Position numbers and translations under genes: made by a program. Below, piece by piece: positions 45,370 to 58,757 of a stretch of DNA of 64,000 nt. The notes under the pieces were generated by a model that ran no database searches, had not been told where the DNA came from, and saw only the letters and a list, made by a program, of their open reading frames with translations. Within the stretch, counting starts at the first letter, position 1, and every line of letters starts with the position of its first letter. This DNA comes from Arachis hypogaea (lineage: Eukaryota; Streptophyta; Magnoliopsida; Fabales; Fabaceae), in NCBI RefSeq assembly GCF_003086295.3, contig NC_092050.1, forward strand, positions 146,078,699 to 146,142,698. Direction: 5' to 3'.

Positions 45370-48300
45370 ATGGGTTCGAGGGGGGTGCCGAAGATGGGTT
45401 CGTTCCATTACAGCTTCAGGGAGAAGAAGGAGAGGCTGCTGTCGTCGAGGAACGTGTATGGCTATTCACAGATTGGGGACCCGCTGGTGGAATCCGACGA
45501 GGAGGAGGAGCGGGGGACGGGGAGGTGGTGGTGGAGGCGGTGCTCGGACGGGATCGTGGAGGGGTGGAAGATGGCGAAGCAGGTGGCGGCGAGGGCGTGG
45601 GAGATGGGGTGTTCGGATCCAAGGAAGTTTATATTCTCCGCGAAGATGGGACTGGCTTTGGTTCTAATATCGCTCCTCATATTTCTGAAGGAACCATTTG
45701 AAAGTGTTAGTCGCTACTCCGTTTGGGCCATTCTCACCGTCGTTGTTGTCTTCGAATTCAGCATTGGTGACGTTTTCTTTACCCTTCCTTCTTCTTCTAA
45801 CATGCAATCAATTTAGCCAATAGTGAAAGCTGAAAACTCATGTGCATGTGTATGTGTTCAGGTAAAATTGTTATTCTAGAATTTGCTAAATAATTTGATA
45901 TATTACTATTAATTTTAGGAAAAGTTAGGACCACCAATTTTTGTGTTTTCTGATCCGCACTTAACCATCAAAATAAAAGTGAGTGATTTTTTACCATTAA
46001 ATGTAATTTCACACCATTAAAAATACTATTGATGGCCAATTGATGATTATAAAACACTAAAATTGCTGGCCCTAACATTCCTCTTAATTTTACAAGAAGT
46101 CAATTTTTTTGGTGACTTACAAGAAGACAATTATAAACGTAGAAGTTTGCCTGCAGTTATATTTAAGTAAAGTTATAAATATTTTTTTAAATAATTTAAT
46201 TAGATTATTATTTAATAAATTTTAATTATTAGCTGCACATAAATTTTTATTTTATAAAATTATAAAATATTATTATATTATAAAATTTATGTATACTTAT
46301 AAAAATTGATCAAATATAAAAGAATTTAGTATTTAAATTGGAATTTAATTTTAATGTCTAGTTCAATAGAAAATAATTTTATATGATATTTAATTATATA
46401 ACAGTAAAAAATTTTTTTTTTTTATATTGACTTCATAATTAGTTATTAAAAATAACATATGTGATTGTACTACTGCTCAAGATATTTTACATCAAAGTTA
46501 AAATCTAATCAACTGACAATAAAAACTGTTCGATAGAAAATCTTTCAACAACGTAATGCTAAATAACACATTATTCCAATTTAATTTTCGTATAATGTGT
46601 GAAGAGAATTTATACAAACATCAACAGTTTAAATTGATTGAAGTTATCATATCAAAATTAAGCTCTTTTGTTATAAGTCTTGGTAGTTGACAATAAGTTT
46701 GGTCGGTGGGGCAGATGCCACTCGGTATCAAATGAAAATAAGATTAAAATTAAAAAAGCTACAACTAACTTTTCATGGAACTTAAGTATACGCATTTGAT
46801 AAAATAAATTAACAGTATTAGTGTTGGGAATAATTAATCAAAGTGTCATGCTTTTTAGTGTATTATTCAAAATAAATTCATGATAAATATGTCAAACTAT
46901 TTTATCAAATGAGATTTTGACAAAAATGATTTTTTCTGGCATTTTTCTTTTGAGATAGCTTAAATGTACATGTCATAATAATTTGGTACTGGGGCCAGAA
47001 TCACTGTTCATTAATAATGTGTTGGTTGATGGCCCATGAATTCATGATTATTTTTTTAAAGATTATAAAAAAGAAACTCACATAAAATTGCCTTTAGTAA
47101 ACATTGTGATCAACAGATTAAGTTGACATGGCTTTCTGGTCTAAATTTATGTTATTTAGAACTTTCATGGATTAGTTATTGCATAAATGCCCCTCCTTTT
47201 TAATGTTGTAGATGTTATGATTATTAACATATTTTACACCAGTCTATAAATTAAATTTCTCTGCTGCATATTCCAAATTCCGTACTTCTTCATTAAGCTA
47301 GGTTCAGAAATCATTGATTAAAGAATATGATTTGCTTAACAAGTTTGCATGCTCTTCTCTGCAGGTGCAACTCTTAGCAAAGGGCTTAACAGAGGACTTG
47401 GGACTTTGTCAGCTGGAGGACTTGCTTTGGGAATAGGAGAGTTAACAACATTGGGTGGTGACTGGCAAGTTCTTTATACTATTATCAGCATCTTCATTGC
47501 AGGTAAGATAATATTCCAATAATAGCTTCTATTTGCTTATGTTCTTGATTATCTTTGATGGTCATGAAATTATTTTTTCCAAAAACTTAAAGTTGACGGG
47601 AAGAGACACATGAATGATTACATTTATAACAGTCATTTCACGCCTCTTTTAGGTTTACGTGAATTTTTTTGCATATGCTTTCTTTATTTTTTTTTGTTGG
47701 CCTTATGTTGAAATTCTTTCTTTTGGGTGAACAAGAATCGAACTCTAGACTTTTAAGTCATAGAAGCTCTGATATTATGTCATGAAATTACTTTTCCAAA
47801 AGTTTAAGATGATAGAAAAAGGACATGTGAATGGTTATATTTCTAACACTAATGACATGATGTGTGATTGATATAGGATTTTGTGCTACCTATGCTAAAC
47901 TATACCCGACATTGAAGGCTTATGAATATGGTTTCCGAGTGTTCTTGATCACATTTTGCTACATCATTGTATCCGGATATCGAACTGGAGAGTTTGTTCA
48001 GACGTCTATAAACAGGTTTCTGCTCATTGCGATTGGTGCTGCTGTATCTGTTGGAGTAAATGTATGTATATTTCCAATCTGGGCTGGTGAGGATCTGCAT
48101 AATCTTGTGGGGAAGAATTTCATGGGGGTCGCGAAATCTTTGGAAGGTTCCTCTCTACAACATTTTCTTGATTTCACATTGAACTTTTCATTGCTACTAC
48201 ATAGGTTTGCTGCTTCATAATGTTATTTCTTGGGTTGAATAACTTTCTTTAGGCTTGTTTTTCAGGTGTTGTCAATAACTACCTTAATTGTGTTGAGTAT

Positions 48301-50488
48301 GAGAGAATACCCTCAAAAATTCTTACCTACCAAGCTTCTGATGATCCGCTTTACAGCGGCTACAGATCGGCTGTTGAATCTTCGAGCCAAGAGGAAGCAT
48401 TGGTATCACATTTACTTCAGTTTACCATCTCTGTTTAATCAAAGTATAATTGGTAATCTTCATGACTCATAGTAACATATTGTTGATTGAAGTTAGGTTT
48501 TGCTGTTTGGGAGCCACCTCATGGTCGCTACAGAATGTTTAAATATCCTTGGCATAATTATGTGAAAGTAGGTGGAGCATTAAGGCATTGTGCGTTTATG
48601 GTCATGGCTATGCATGGATGTATACTTTCTGAAATACAGGTACTTCTTAATTGCCAAATTCTGTTATAGAGCCTGTGAGTGTTCCCTTTATCTTTTAATG
48701 TTTCTTTTCTACAATTTTAATGCTCTTTCTTATTCATGATTTACTTCTTTCAGTTTAGGGTATGTTTGGTTGGACGTTGGAGTGTAATAATAGGCTGATA
48801 ATTGTTACACATCAAACTTTTTCATGAAACTTTCTACCCCATTTTTACCCCCTAACCAAGCATACCCTTATTTTCTTTTCCCAAAACAATTGATTCCATT
48901 GAGAGTTTCTGATTAATTAAGTGGGATTGAAAATCTATTGAATCACTTGCTGATTTAGCTAGTAAGGCTCCCTCTGCAGTGTTGTGGTGCTAAGTTAATA
49001 GCACTGCGCGACTCTTAATCTTTAGGATTCCTAATTATGACTATGGTTTGTAAGGTATAGGATTTTGCTTCTGCACATCAAATTAAGTCTTCACAATGGC
49101 AATTTGCTAGTTCATTTTTTTTTTCAAATTATTTCAAACAATATATCATTTTTTGTTTCATGAAACAAGCTTAAACCTAAGTTGGGCAAGGGCATTATAC
49201 ATGATTACCACCAAGCACTAACAATTGGTATGCCTAAGCCTGGTCTCTGTTAAAACCTCTCAGAAGAAAAATTCATTTATGTCCCATATGCATTTCAGTT
49301 AGACCAAGCGTTGCTTTTATTCCTGAGTTTATGTTTCTTTAATCATACTAACTAGTAACTACCATACTGAAAGGTTGATACCCGTTTCCTCACTTGAGAA
49401 TATACTCGAGTACTCGACATTTGAGTCGAACGATATAATATCATTTGCACGCATGAGTAACTTAACTGGAATGAGGTCTGCATTGAAAAATTCTGATCCT
49501 GACACATGGAAGTTAGATTTCCTTTGATGCTTCCTTTACTCACTATGTTATGGACTTTTCCCTCTTGGGGGGATACAGAAAGCTTCTAATTGTTAAATAG
49601 CTCGCAAAATTTCATTTTCAATACCAAGATTTTTGTTTTCTTTTCTGAATAACATAAATGTTATTGTTAGAAACCAGAATAGAGAATGGAGGATAAACGT
49701 TTATATCTGAATTGTATGAAATATGATACAAGGTATTTATCGATGCTAAACAAATCAAAATAATAAATACGGTATGGTAATGATTCTAATAGTCAGTAAG
49801 ATTCCTTTTCGGTTATCAGGCTCCACCTGAGAAGAGGCAAGTTTTCCAAAGTGAGCTGAAGAAGGTAGGCGCTGAAGCAGCAAAAGTGCTTCGGGAACTC
49901 GGAAACAAAGTTCAAAAGATGGAGAAGCTGGGTCAGGACGACATTTTGTTTGAAGTACACGAGGCAGCAGAAGAACTGCAACAGAAGATTGATAAGAAGT
50001 CTTTCATCCTTGTAAATTCTGAGAGCTGGGAAATTGGAAACCGGCCAAGACCAAAGGGCGAACAACAAGATTTCTCAAACATGGACGATGAAAGACGTTT
50101 CTTGGAGTACAAGTCTCTCAGCGAAGCTGTCCTCGACCTAAGATCAGTTAACGTTCCAAAAAATTGGGATGAACAAACTGCGGCGCGACCACCAGGTTTC
50201 GTTGAAGAAAACATATACAAGAAACAGCCTTCTTGGCCTGCTCATATTTCCTTTAAGACAGATGTAGTGTTTAAAGAGGAGGAATCAAGGACATATGAAA
50301 GTGCTAGTTCACTGTCTCTAGCAACATTTACATCCCTTTTGATTGAGTTTGTGGCAAGACTCCAGAACCTTGTGGATTCATTTGAAGAGTTAGGTGAGAA
50401 AGCAAACTTTAAGGACCCTCTTGAGCAAGAACATGTGAGAAGTGGTTGCTGGACAAGGATGTTTGATTGTTTCAGATCTAAGGATTGA
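45370..50488 (+). CDS. ALMT9: Aluminium-activated malate transporter (vacuolar ALMT, ALMT9-like)
   Basis: Six exons (45370-45766, 47365-47502, 47877-48146, 48266-48402, 48493-48639, 49820-50488) join at GT-AG sites in consistent phase to 585 residues, close to the ~600 usual for this family. The cytosolic N-terminus has EKKERLLS and a basic [19 protein letters not shown] run. Six hydrophobic helices follow between about residues 90 and 235, including [53 protein letters not shown] and GYRTGEF. The soluble half has the WEP motif (W320-E321-P322) and the helical APPEKRQVF...[14 protein letters not shown] region. ALMTs are anion channels; this one most resembles clade II members such as ALMT9, which sit in the vacuole membrane and pass malate or chloride in stomata and mesophyll. 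The internal ATG at 45394 (MGSFHYS) is an alternative start. Exact orthology is inferred. Three small transposons lie in its introns. Confidence 0.93.
45918..46083. mobile_element. MITE with 9-bp TSD in ALMT intron 1
   Basis: The left end GGAAAAGTTAGGACCACC and the right end (inverted) GAGGAATGTTAGGGCCAGC are imperfect inverted repeats extending ~30 bp to a shared GTGTTTT. The flanks TTAATTTTA (45909-45917) and TTAATTTTA (46084-46092) are an exact 9-bp TSD, pointing to a Mutator-like MITE of 166 bp. Confidence 0.82.
47559..47848 (-). mobile_element. TRIM-like miniature LTR retrotransposon in ALMT intron 2
   Basis: Two direct repeats of about 72 bp (47559-47631 and 47778-47848) share TCATGAAATTA, CTTTTCCAAAA and CATGTGAATG-type blocks. 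On the minus strand each starts TGTTA and ends CA. Just inside the upstream repeat (minus strand) is TAATATCAGAGC, 10 of 12 bases matching the initiator-tRNA primer site TGGTATCAGAGC. The 146-bp interior has no coding sequence. This fits a terminal-repeat retrotransposon in miniature. It fills most of the 374-bp intron. No clean 5-bp TSD was seen. Confidence 0.65.
48758..48867. mobile_element. Tourist-like MITE, 110 bp, in ALMT intron 5
   Basis: The ends GGGTATGTTTGGTTGG and (inverted) GGGTATGCTTGGTTAG match at 14 of 16 positions. TTA flanks both sides (48755-48757 and 48868-48870), the PIF/Harbinger TSD. Confidence 0.8.
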
Positions 50489-51269
50489 GACAGTATCAAT
50501 GATTCTAAGTTATTAACATTCTTGTTAAGCATTTTTACTTGGGTAATAATGTTTACTTGCACAAAATTTTGTCACATAACTATTGTAATGAAACTGTCAA
50601 GTGATTGTCGGATACCTCTGCTGCGATTTTAGGCATTTTTATTTTGTCTATAATGAAATTACAAAGCGTTTTCCCCTGTAACTTAGAAAGCCAAATTGTA
50701 CTATATTCCTTTTAATTTGTTAAATTTTATATTTTATTTATGAAAAAGTTACCAGAAATATTTTTTTATTTATTTCAAAAATGTTCAATTATTTACTTTT
50801 TTTTTTCATTAATTTACCTTATATTATATTGGCTTGCTAGTGAAATACATTCAAGTATTTCCCGATAAGTGAAATATGAGCAAATAAGCATGTGGACATT
50901 TCTTTGAATCCCATTTAAAATATAAATGTTAATAAAAAAAATTATGTTTGAATCCAAAAAAAATATTCAAAATATTAAAAATAATAAGAATGGAAATATA
51001 AATTGTGTTTCACTTTAAATTTAGGAAAAAATGTGTTTTAACAAGCTTACGAAATTAAAACAACATGATTATTGATTTCTTAAAAGTTATTAAAACTTAT
51101 TATTAATTCGTTGGCATAACTTTTTTATTTTGAAAAGATGAACCTAACATATAGCGTATAGCTCCCAAAAGTGAAATAGAGACCAAAATTTAGGAATTTT
51201 TTTTAAAGTTTGAAGTAATAAACAATGCAATCAAGATATTTGTTATATCCTATTTATTTGACAAACTAA
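50489..51269. other. 3' flank of the ALMT gene
   Basis: AT-rich. The likely 3' UTR of ALMT extends to about 50720 judged by composition. No gene seen. Confidence 0.5.
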
Positions 51270-52000
51270 GTGTATGTTTGGTTTAGTTTTTGTAAATTGA
51301 GGTTGAGTTCAACTTGATTCTACTAGAATTGATTTTGATTAAAATTAAGTTTGTTTAAAAATAGTTTATATTTAAATACTTTGATTCAAAAGTAATTATA
51401 GTTGATAGTTGTTTGGATAATAATGATTAAAATCACTTATAAATGTAAAATTATCAAAAGGGTACAGATTATATTAAACTTTTAATATTATTATTTTAAT
51501 AATTTTTATATTACAAAATTTAAAATTATAATATATTAATATTATATAAAATATTATCTTAAATATTATAGTAAATTACTCATAATATTAGATATATATA
51601 CACATAATTAATAATATCTATAATTTAAACTATAATAATAAAAAGTAAACAAGTTTATAAAATTAAATAAAAATAATAATAAGATGTATAAAATACAAAA
51701 ATGCACTACAACAAATGAATATAAAATGAATATGAAAGATAAAGAAGGTAAAAAAGAGTAGTTGTAAAATAAAATGAAGATAATCATGCATATAAAAAAT
51801 ATGAAGAAGATGATAAAGAATAGTTGAGAGAATAAATTTTGCAATCAATTCTCAACGATAAGAATTGAAAACAAAACCACAAAATATTATTTTAAGTATA
51901 AAATTATGTTGAAAAAAAATTATCCAAACAAATTTAATTCAGCATTCAAGACTTTTCAATTATTAAAATTATGTTTCTCAATGCTAATCCAAACATATAC
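51270..52000. mobile_element. Tourist/Harbinger-like non-autonomous element, 731 bp
   Basis: The ends GTGTATGTTTGGTTTAG and (inverted) GTATATGTTTGGATTAG differ at two of 17 positions. TAA flanks both sides (51267-51269 and 52001-52003). The interior is AT-rich without a transposase. Confidence 0.78.
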
Positions 52001-52003
52001 TAA

Positions 52004-52803
52004 ATTAATTTATTGCTACATGTATAAATGCAAAATGTAATCAGACATAAAATTACAAGAATCATGATTTAGTTAATTACTTAATTCAATAATAAGTTAG
52101 AATAATACTAAATTAGAAAAATAAATAAAAAATAATCAAAATATAAAATACAGCTGCTTCCTTGAACACAATCTAATTCACTAGGTACGACAGGACGAGC
52201 TTTATATTGAAACATTTTCATAATTCAGAAGGTACAAATTAAATTTTACTTAATTTAGTAATACATTTATAAACGGGTCGGGCAGAAAGTCACGGGTCAA
52301 GCTAGATTTGACTTGAAGATTTCCAGCCAAAAGGCAACGATGAACAATACAAAGAAAATAAAGAGTAAATCCTCAGTTATACCGTGGAAAATGGTGGTTT
52401 TCCAGCCAAAGTTATAATAAGTTAATAACAACTCTATCTCTCTCTCCAAACACCGGATCCCCCCTTCTCATTTCTCAATTCTCTCCCGTTTCCTCCAGCC
52501 ACGTCCATTTCCAACCCTAACAATCTCAAGGTTCTGAAACTTCTCAACACACTTTCCTCTCTCTTTTATTTATTTTTCGCTTTTCATTTCATGTTTTAAT
52601 ATTCTTGTACTCTTTTTACCTGTTACCCTGAGACCTGGCTTAATTTGCGCGCCATTGGTTCAGATCAAGAACCTGATTCTAGATTTGGAAAAAGGAAATC
52701 GATCGAAAGTCGTATATTTGGAGATTTCTGATTTTTTTTTTGAGAAAATGAAATTATTGTTTCTTGTTTAGATTCTTTGAGGATCTGGTGGTGCCGAACG
52801 AAG
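52004..52803. promoter_or_regulatory. Promoter and 5' UTR region of the PP2A A-subunit gene
   Basis: CT-rich leader sequence at about 52425-52570, followed by GC-moderate sequence up to the start codon. An intron in the 5' UTR is possible (CAAG/GTTCTG near 52530 and a TTTAG before 52771) but not proven. No TATA box was clear. Confidence 0.4.
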
Positions 52804-55800
52804 ATGGCGGCTATGGTGGATCAACCTCTGTATCCGATCGCGGTTCTCATCGACGAGCTGAAGAACGAGGACATTCAGCTAAGGCTGAACTCGATCCGGA
52901 GGCTCTCGACGATCGCACGTGCTCTAGGTGAGGAGAGGACCAGAAAGGAGCTGATCCCTTTCCTCAGCGAGAACAATGACGACGACGATGAGGTCCTCCT
53001 CGCCATGGCCGAGGAGCTTGGCGTCTTCGTACCCTACGTCGGAGGCGTGGAGTACGCCAACGTCCTGTTGCCACCGTTGGAAACCCTATGCACCGTTGAG
53101 GAAACTTGTGTTAGGGACAAATCTGTGGAGTCTCTGTGTAGGATTGGTGCTCAGATGAAGGAACAACACTTGGTTGAGCACTTCATTCCTTTAGTTAAGG
53201 TAGTAACCATGTGCATGGCTGTTATTGTTAATGCATTTACCTTTGTGTTTGTGATGCTGAGTTTAGAATGGTTATTTTAAAATGCACTCTTATCTTTAGA
53301 GACTAAAGTGCCCAATTGAAGCTGATTTAAGGTAGTAACTAGTGTACGGTTGTTATCATTTTTGTTTCATATCACTCTTGTTTCATGTTGTTGTTGTACA
53401 AGGAGTTTGAAATTTGTTTGCTTCAAAGCAGACTCTTCACTTTTAAAGAGTAAAATTACACAATTATAACCATTCGTGGATTGAATCAGTGTTGTAGGAT
53501 CTTGAAAGATACATGCACCTGAACAAGAGATTATAAATGTAAAACAATCATTTCACTTGATTTTCTCTTTAACAGCTATAATTGGTAATGTACTCCATAA
53601 AGTGCATGTGGTACTCTTAGAGCAGTTAAATCCAATTTGAAGTTAGGACCTCTATATTTAAAACAGTGCATTTATTGCTTTATATTGTTTCTGTAATTTT
53701 CATTGTGTAGAGGTTGGCTGCTGGTGAGTGGTTCACAGCACGAGTTTCCTCGTGTGGCTTGTTTCATATTGCTTACCCTAGTGCACCGGAGGCAATGAAA
53801 ACTGAACTGAGGACCATATATGGTCAGCTGTGTCAAGATGATATGCCAATGGTTAGGAGATCTGCTGCCACAAACCTTGGAAAGTTTGCTGCCACTGTTG
53901 AACCTGCTCACTTGAAAACAGATATCATGTCTGTATTTGAGGACCTCACACATGATGGTATGTGAAATTTATATATGATTAGTTTCACCACCCCCATCAT
54001 TAATGTTAAATAAAAAAATCATAAAAGTATACGTATTACATTTCGTCTTAGATATTTTACTGCTTAGTTGGTCTGATCTTGTGTGTTCATATACTGGGTA
54101 GTATTACCAAACCTATTGTTAGTTTATCCATTCCTGTTCTTGCAGATCAAGATTCAGTTCGGCTACTTGCTGTTGAGGGCTGTGCTGCTCTTGGGAAATT
54201 GTTGGATCTTCAAGATTGTGTTGCACATATTCTTCCTGTGATAGTCAATTTCTCTCAGGTATATTGAGCATTGACTATATATTAAATGGGAAGATTTGTA
54301 GTCTATCTTACCATTTTATTGGTATTTTAATAGGAAGAAAAGAAAAAGAAATTGCCAACAATTATAACAAGTTCATGGTTGAACTCCATGCCTGTTAAGT
54401 CTATTGTCTTTGTTCAATCATGTATATTCAACCTTGAGTCCTTGACATGAACTAGTAAACACATTACACAATGAGATGATGTCTCTCTTTCTTGCAGCTT
54501 TCTCCTTGTATTTGGTTTACAATAATACAAGAATATCCTATGCTGAGTCCTTGTGTGATTACTGCCCTCCATCAAATGTAGCACTTGTAGAATACTTTGT
54601 TCTTTAGGCATAATGTTGGCAGTTATTTATTTATTCCGTTTTGATGGAACAATGTATATCTGAAACTTGTATCAACATAAAATTTCTGTTTTATGATATA
54701 GAAAATTAATGGGACAGGATTTTTTGGAGGGCCATATATATGTTGGAGAATTCTCCATTTGTTTGTCATATTTATGTATTTTTCAATTTGCACTTATTTT
54801 TTAAGCTATTTATTGTTTTTTGAAGTTTGAACCATACCTTGTATACAAATTTTGGCTGGCTAAAAAGCAAATTTTCACCAGGTCTTTTGGATACTGTTGT
54901 GTTGTGAGGAAGGCTAGGAGAAACCTTCTTGACAAAGCTGACAAACCACTGCATCTAGAATTGTTGACAGTTGAATGACTTTTCTGGTTGAGTTATGAGT
55001 AACCACTGCATCTGGGTGGTGTTCATTAATCATTAGTTGAATGTGTCTTATTCATGAATTATGAATAGCTACCTTGTCTGGAGTTATTTGATAAATGGAT
55101 GGGATTTAAACCTGGGTGGCAGGTCTGTGGGTGGTGGAATGTCTTGCTTTACTTTTGATTTTTCATTTCATGTTCATAGTCCCATTGTATTTCCATTTTA
55201 AAGGCATCTATATGACAATATCTATTTGTAATATAGATAAAAAGAACATTTCTTTTCGTTTTGGCTTGCTTGTGTTGTTTCCAAATTGTGATTCTGCATG
55301 TTTTGTTACATATTTGAATTGCTTTTTGACCAGGATAAGTCATGGCGTGTGCGTTACATGGTTGCTAATCAATTATATGAGCTATGTGAAGCTGTTGGTC
55401 CTGAACCCACCAGGTAATGTTTCTTACCAGCTGAATGAATGATTGGTTGTCATTATACTTTTGTTTGCTTTTTCCTGATGGTGCTATCTGAAGATCATCC
55501 AATTTGATTTATGATCACTGATATTTTGCTAATGTATTTGTTTCCAAGATTCTAATTGATTCTTTATATGGTAATGCATTTTTAGGTCAGAATTGGTTCC
55601 TGCATATGTGCGCTTACTGCGTGATAATGAGGCTGAAGTACGTATTGCTGCTGCTGGGAAAGTGACTAAATTTTCCCGAATATTAAGTCCTGAACTTGCC
55701 ATTCAGCATATTCTACCTTGTGTGAAGGTACAGTTTTCTCCCTGTCACCACAGAAACAGAAGCACTTGCATGCTTCGTACTCAATTTCAATGTTTGAAGA

Positions 55801-58757
55801 TGTGTTGACCAATAAAATCTTCTTGCTATAGGAGTTATCGACAGATTCAAGTCAACATGTTCGCTCTGCCTTGGCTTCTGTTATAATGGGAATGGCACCA
55901 GTGTTAGGGAAGGTATTAATCTCTTTCCAAGCACATATGTCATAGCAATATAAAATGTATCTATTATACTCCACTGCTATAAAGGGGAAAAAACATATAG
56001 CTTGGTCGTTTGTTGGAACAATAATTTAGAATATTAAGAAAATCTTTTCAAGTTTGTTGACCATTAAATTTCTTCTAAACATTTATAACGTTGCCCCATG
56101 ACATCTTTATTCAAAATTTTTTGGAAGATCTTTCTTGATGAATAGGCTGAATTTTAGGTGTTTAAGGTACCTTATATTTGTATGCCAACTTTTTTGCACT
56201 TAATCTCACCATCTGAGTTTCTGGATCCTCACGCTTTCTTGCAGAGCATAATCCTATGATTTTTTCTTATTCACAATTTTCCATTAACATGTAATGAGGT
56301 GAGATTGTCATACCTAAATACTTCTGCAGTATATGTCTTAAGATGGATTTGGTCTGTGTTCTCTCCAATGTGCAAGACCAATACATATAGTAATTAAAAG
56401 ACATGGCAGAAGGTTGGTGGAAGGCTTTGATACCAATTGATAAGAATTTGGGATAACCACAGAATGAAAACTAGCTATTGTGTTATATATTCTATGGCCA
56501 GATCAAACCCCACTAAAATCCCATACTTCCGTTATGGTACTGATGTCATAATCTGCAATTGGATCCCAACATACTTTAATCTAACACTTGAAATGGTCCC
56601 CTTATGTAATTCAATTCTTGTTAAAAATCAGTTGATGCGTGCTACTTGTTGAAGTTAATGTGGTTTTTTGATGGTTGTAGGATGCAACAATTGAGCAACT
56701 TCTTCCTATCTTCCTTTCTCTTTTGAAAGACGAGTTTCCTGATGTTAGGTTAAACATTATTAGCAAGCTTGATCAAGTGAACCAGGTTTGTGGCTCAACA
56801 GTGATTATTATTTCATAATCACAATCGTCATTCCAATCATTATTATCTTTCATATTATTCTCTCTGATGATGCTTTGTAATGTACATGGTGAATGCAGGT
56901 TATCGGTATTGACCTGTTATCTCAATCCCTGTTGCCAGCTATCGTTGAACTTGCTGAGGATCGGCACTGGAGAGTTCGACTTGCAATCATAGAATATATA
57001 CCCTTACTAGCAAGTCAGCTGGGTGTAGGCTTTTTTGATGATAAGCTTGGAGCTCTTTGCATGCAGTGGCTAAAAGACAAGGTTTGTAAAGCAACCAAAT
57101 TGTGATCTAATGTATTCCCATTTTATTGGGTATAACTGAGTTGACTAATATAACTCTTGAAACCTTTCATCTTGGATACAGATTTTCTTTTTTACTCTTA
57201 TATCTTAGTACTTGGGTTCTATCTGTTATTTCTATGTAATATGCTTTGAAAAAATGTCTCTTTGGCTTTAAAAAACGAGGGTAGAAAGATACTGGTGTGA
57301 CAGGCTATAAGAGGGATAGAAGTACCAATTTGAAACTAGATATTTTAACAGGGCAGTTATTCTCGGAGAAGGCTTTCCTTCTAAGGCATGTTGAGACTAG
57401 AAAGCCACATTTCACTAATGTTTTGGTTTTCTGTTTTCTTTTAGTTTGGAGGATTTCTTTTCCTTTGCTTATTCTCTGTATGTTCCCATCCTAATGAAAT
57501 GCAGTTTGCAATTTCATTGGTAATGCCATCTGCCAAAGGACTAAAGGAAGATGACATGCCTTGTATTTGGGGGAAGATTTTAATAGTATCTTCCATTGAT
57601 TCAGCCAATTATAACTGTCTTAATCCAAGTCAGAAAAGTTGCAATTTATGTTGTAGAATACTGACTTTATTGATTGCATTGATTGGTTGTAGGTATATTC
57701 AATTCGTGATGCAGCTGCTAATAATGTAAAACGCTTAGCAGAAGAATTTGGACCAGAGTGGGCAATGCAGCATATCATTCCCCAGGTTTTTTAGCAGATG
57801 AATTTTGGTTATTTGATATGCATCAGCAATATGTTTTACCTTAAAATGTAGAAGCATATTTTAGTCCCAGGATGTCATTAATAATGTTGAGGGAACAATC
57901 AGGCTCTGAGATCATATTTTTCACATCGGGGATTGAGCACATGCTCCCATACTTGGGTAGTTTAATTACTTGTGATATATAGCTGATTCAATAGCATCTG
58001 AACTATTCTTGGACTGTGGTACATAGGGTAAAATTCTGCTGTGTCAAATTTGAGTTGCAACTTGCAATAATCTTACTACACAATCTGAATGCTTATAACA
58101 TTTGCAGGTTTTGGACATGATTAATGATCCGCATTATCTGTATCGGATGACTATTCTGCATGCTATTTCACTCCTAGCTCCTGTTCTAGGCACAGAAATC
58201 ACTACTTCAAAACTTCTTCCCCTGGTCATTAATGCATCTAAAGATAGGTAAAATTGCTGAATTCTCACTGCTGTTGTGTATCTTTTATTTGAACCAAGTG
58301 CTCATGGAATGTCTGTCTTGCAGGGTACCCAATATCAAATTCAATGTAGCTAAAGTGTTGCAATCTCTCATTCCAATTGTTGATGAGTCGGTAAGTAGCC
58401 CATTTAAGTTTGTCTTTTATGTTACTTCCATGGATTGTAATTCCATTTATGGTGAATTGGTTTCTCTTAAAAGTTTAAATTAGTAGTTACTGAATTAGCA
58501 TAGGTTAACATATTCCTTGGTAACTGTCACTTGGAAAACGTTATCCAATTACTTCTCACCAGACTTCTATTTTATCTTAGTGTTTTGATAGAATGCAAAA
58601 TTCTTTATTATAATTACATACCATTTGAACAATGAAGGTTGCTGAGAGCACCATCCGTCCCTGTTTGGTTGAGCTCAGTGAGGATCCAGATGTTGATGTG
58701 AGGTTTTTCGCCTCTCAAGCATTGCAATCTAATGATCAAGTCCAGATGTCCAGCTAG
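52804..58757 (+). CDS. PP2AA: Protein phosphatase 2A 65-kDa scaffold subunit A
   Basis: Twelve exons (52804-53199, 53711-53957, 54146-54258, 55334-55413, 55586-55727, 55832-55912, 56681-56785, 56899-57081, 57693-57785, 58108-58247, 58324-58390, 58638-58757) all have GT-AG borders and sum to 588 residues, the normal length. The product is a chain of HEAT repeats: [20 protein letters not shown] at the start, [83 protein letters not shown] and [14 protein letters not shown] at the end. It bridges the catalytic C and regulatory B subunits of PP2A in cytosol and nucleus; plant homologues (RCN1/PP2AA) act in auxin transport and hormone signalling. The start at 52804 ([10 protein letters not shown]) matches the family N-terminus. 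The earlier in-frame ATG at 52777 is not favoured. It appears intact. Confidence 0.96.

Noticed and set aside
45192..45701. Alternative plus-strand frame overlapping ALMT exon 1
   Set aside because: The frame encoding EKKERLLS...[11 protein letters not shown] is clearly ALMT; the other is a GC-rich shadow.
56428..56460. Primer-binding-site-like GCTTTGATACCAA (inverse TTGGTATCAAAGC) in a PP2A intron
   Set aside because: No flanking LTR pair was visible, so a retrotransposon call is not supported.
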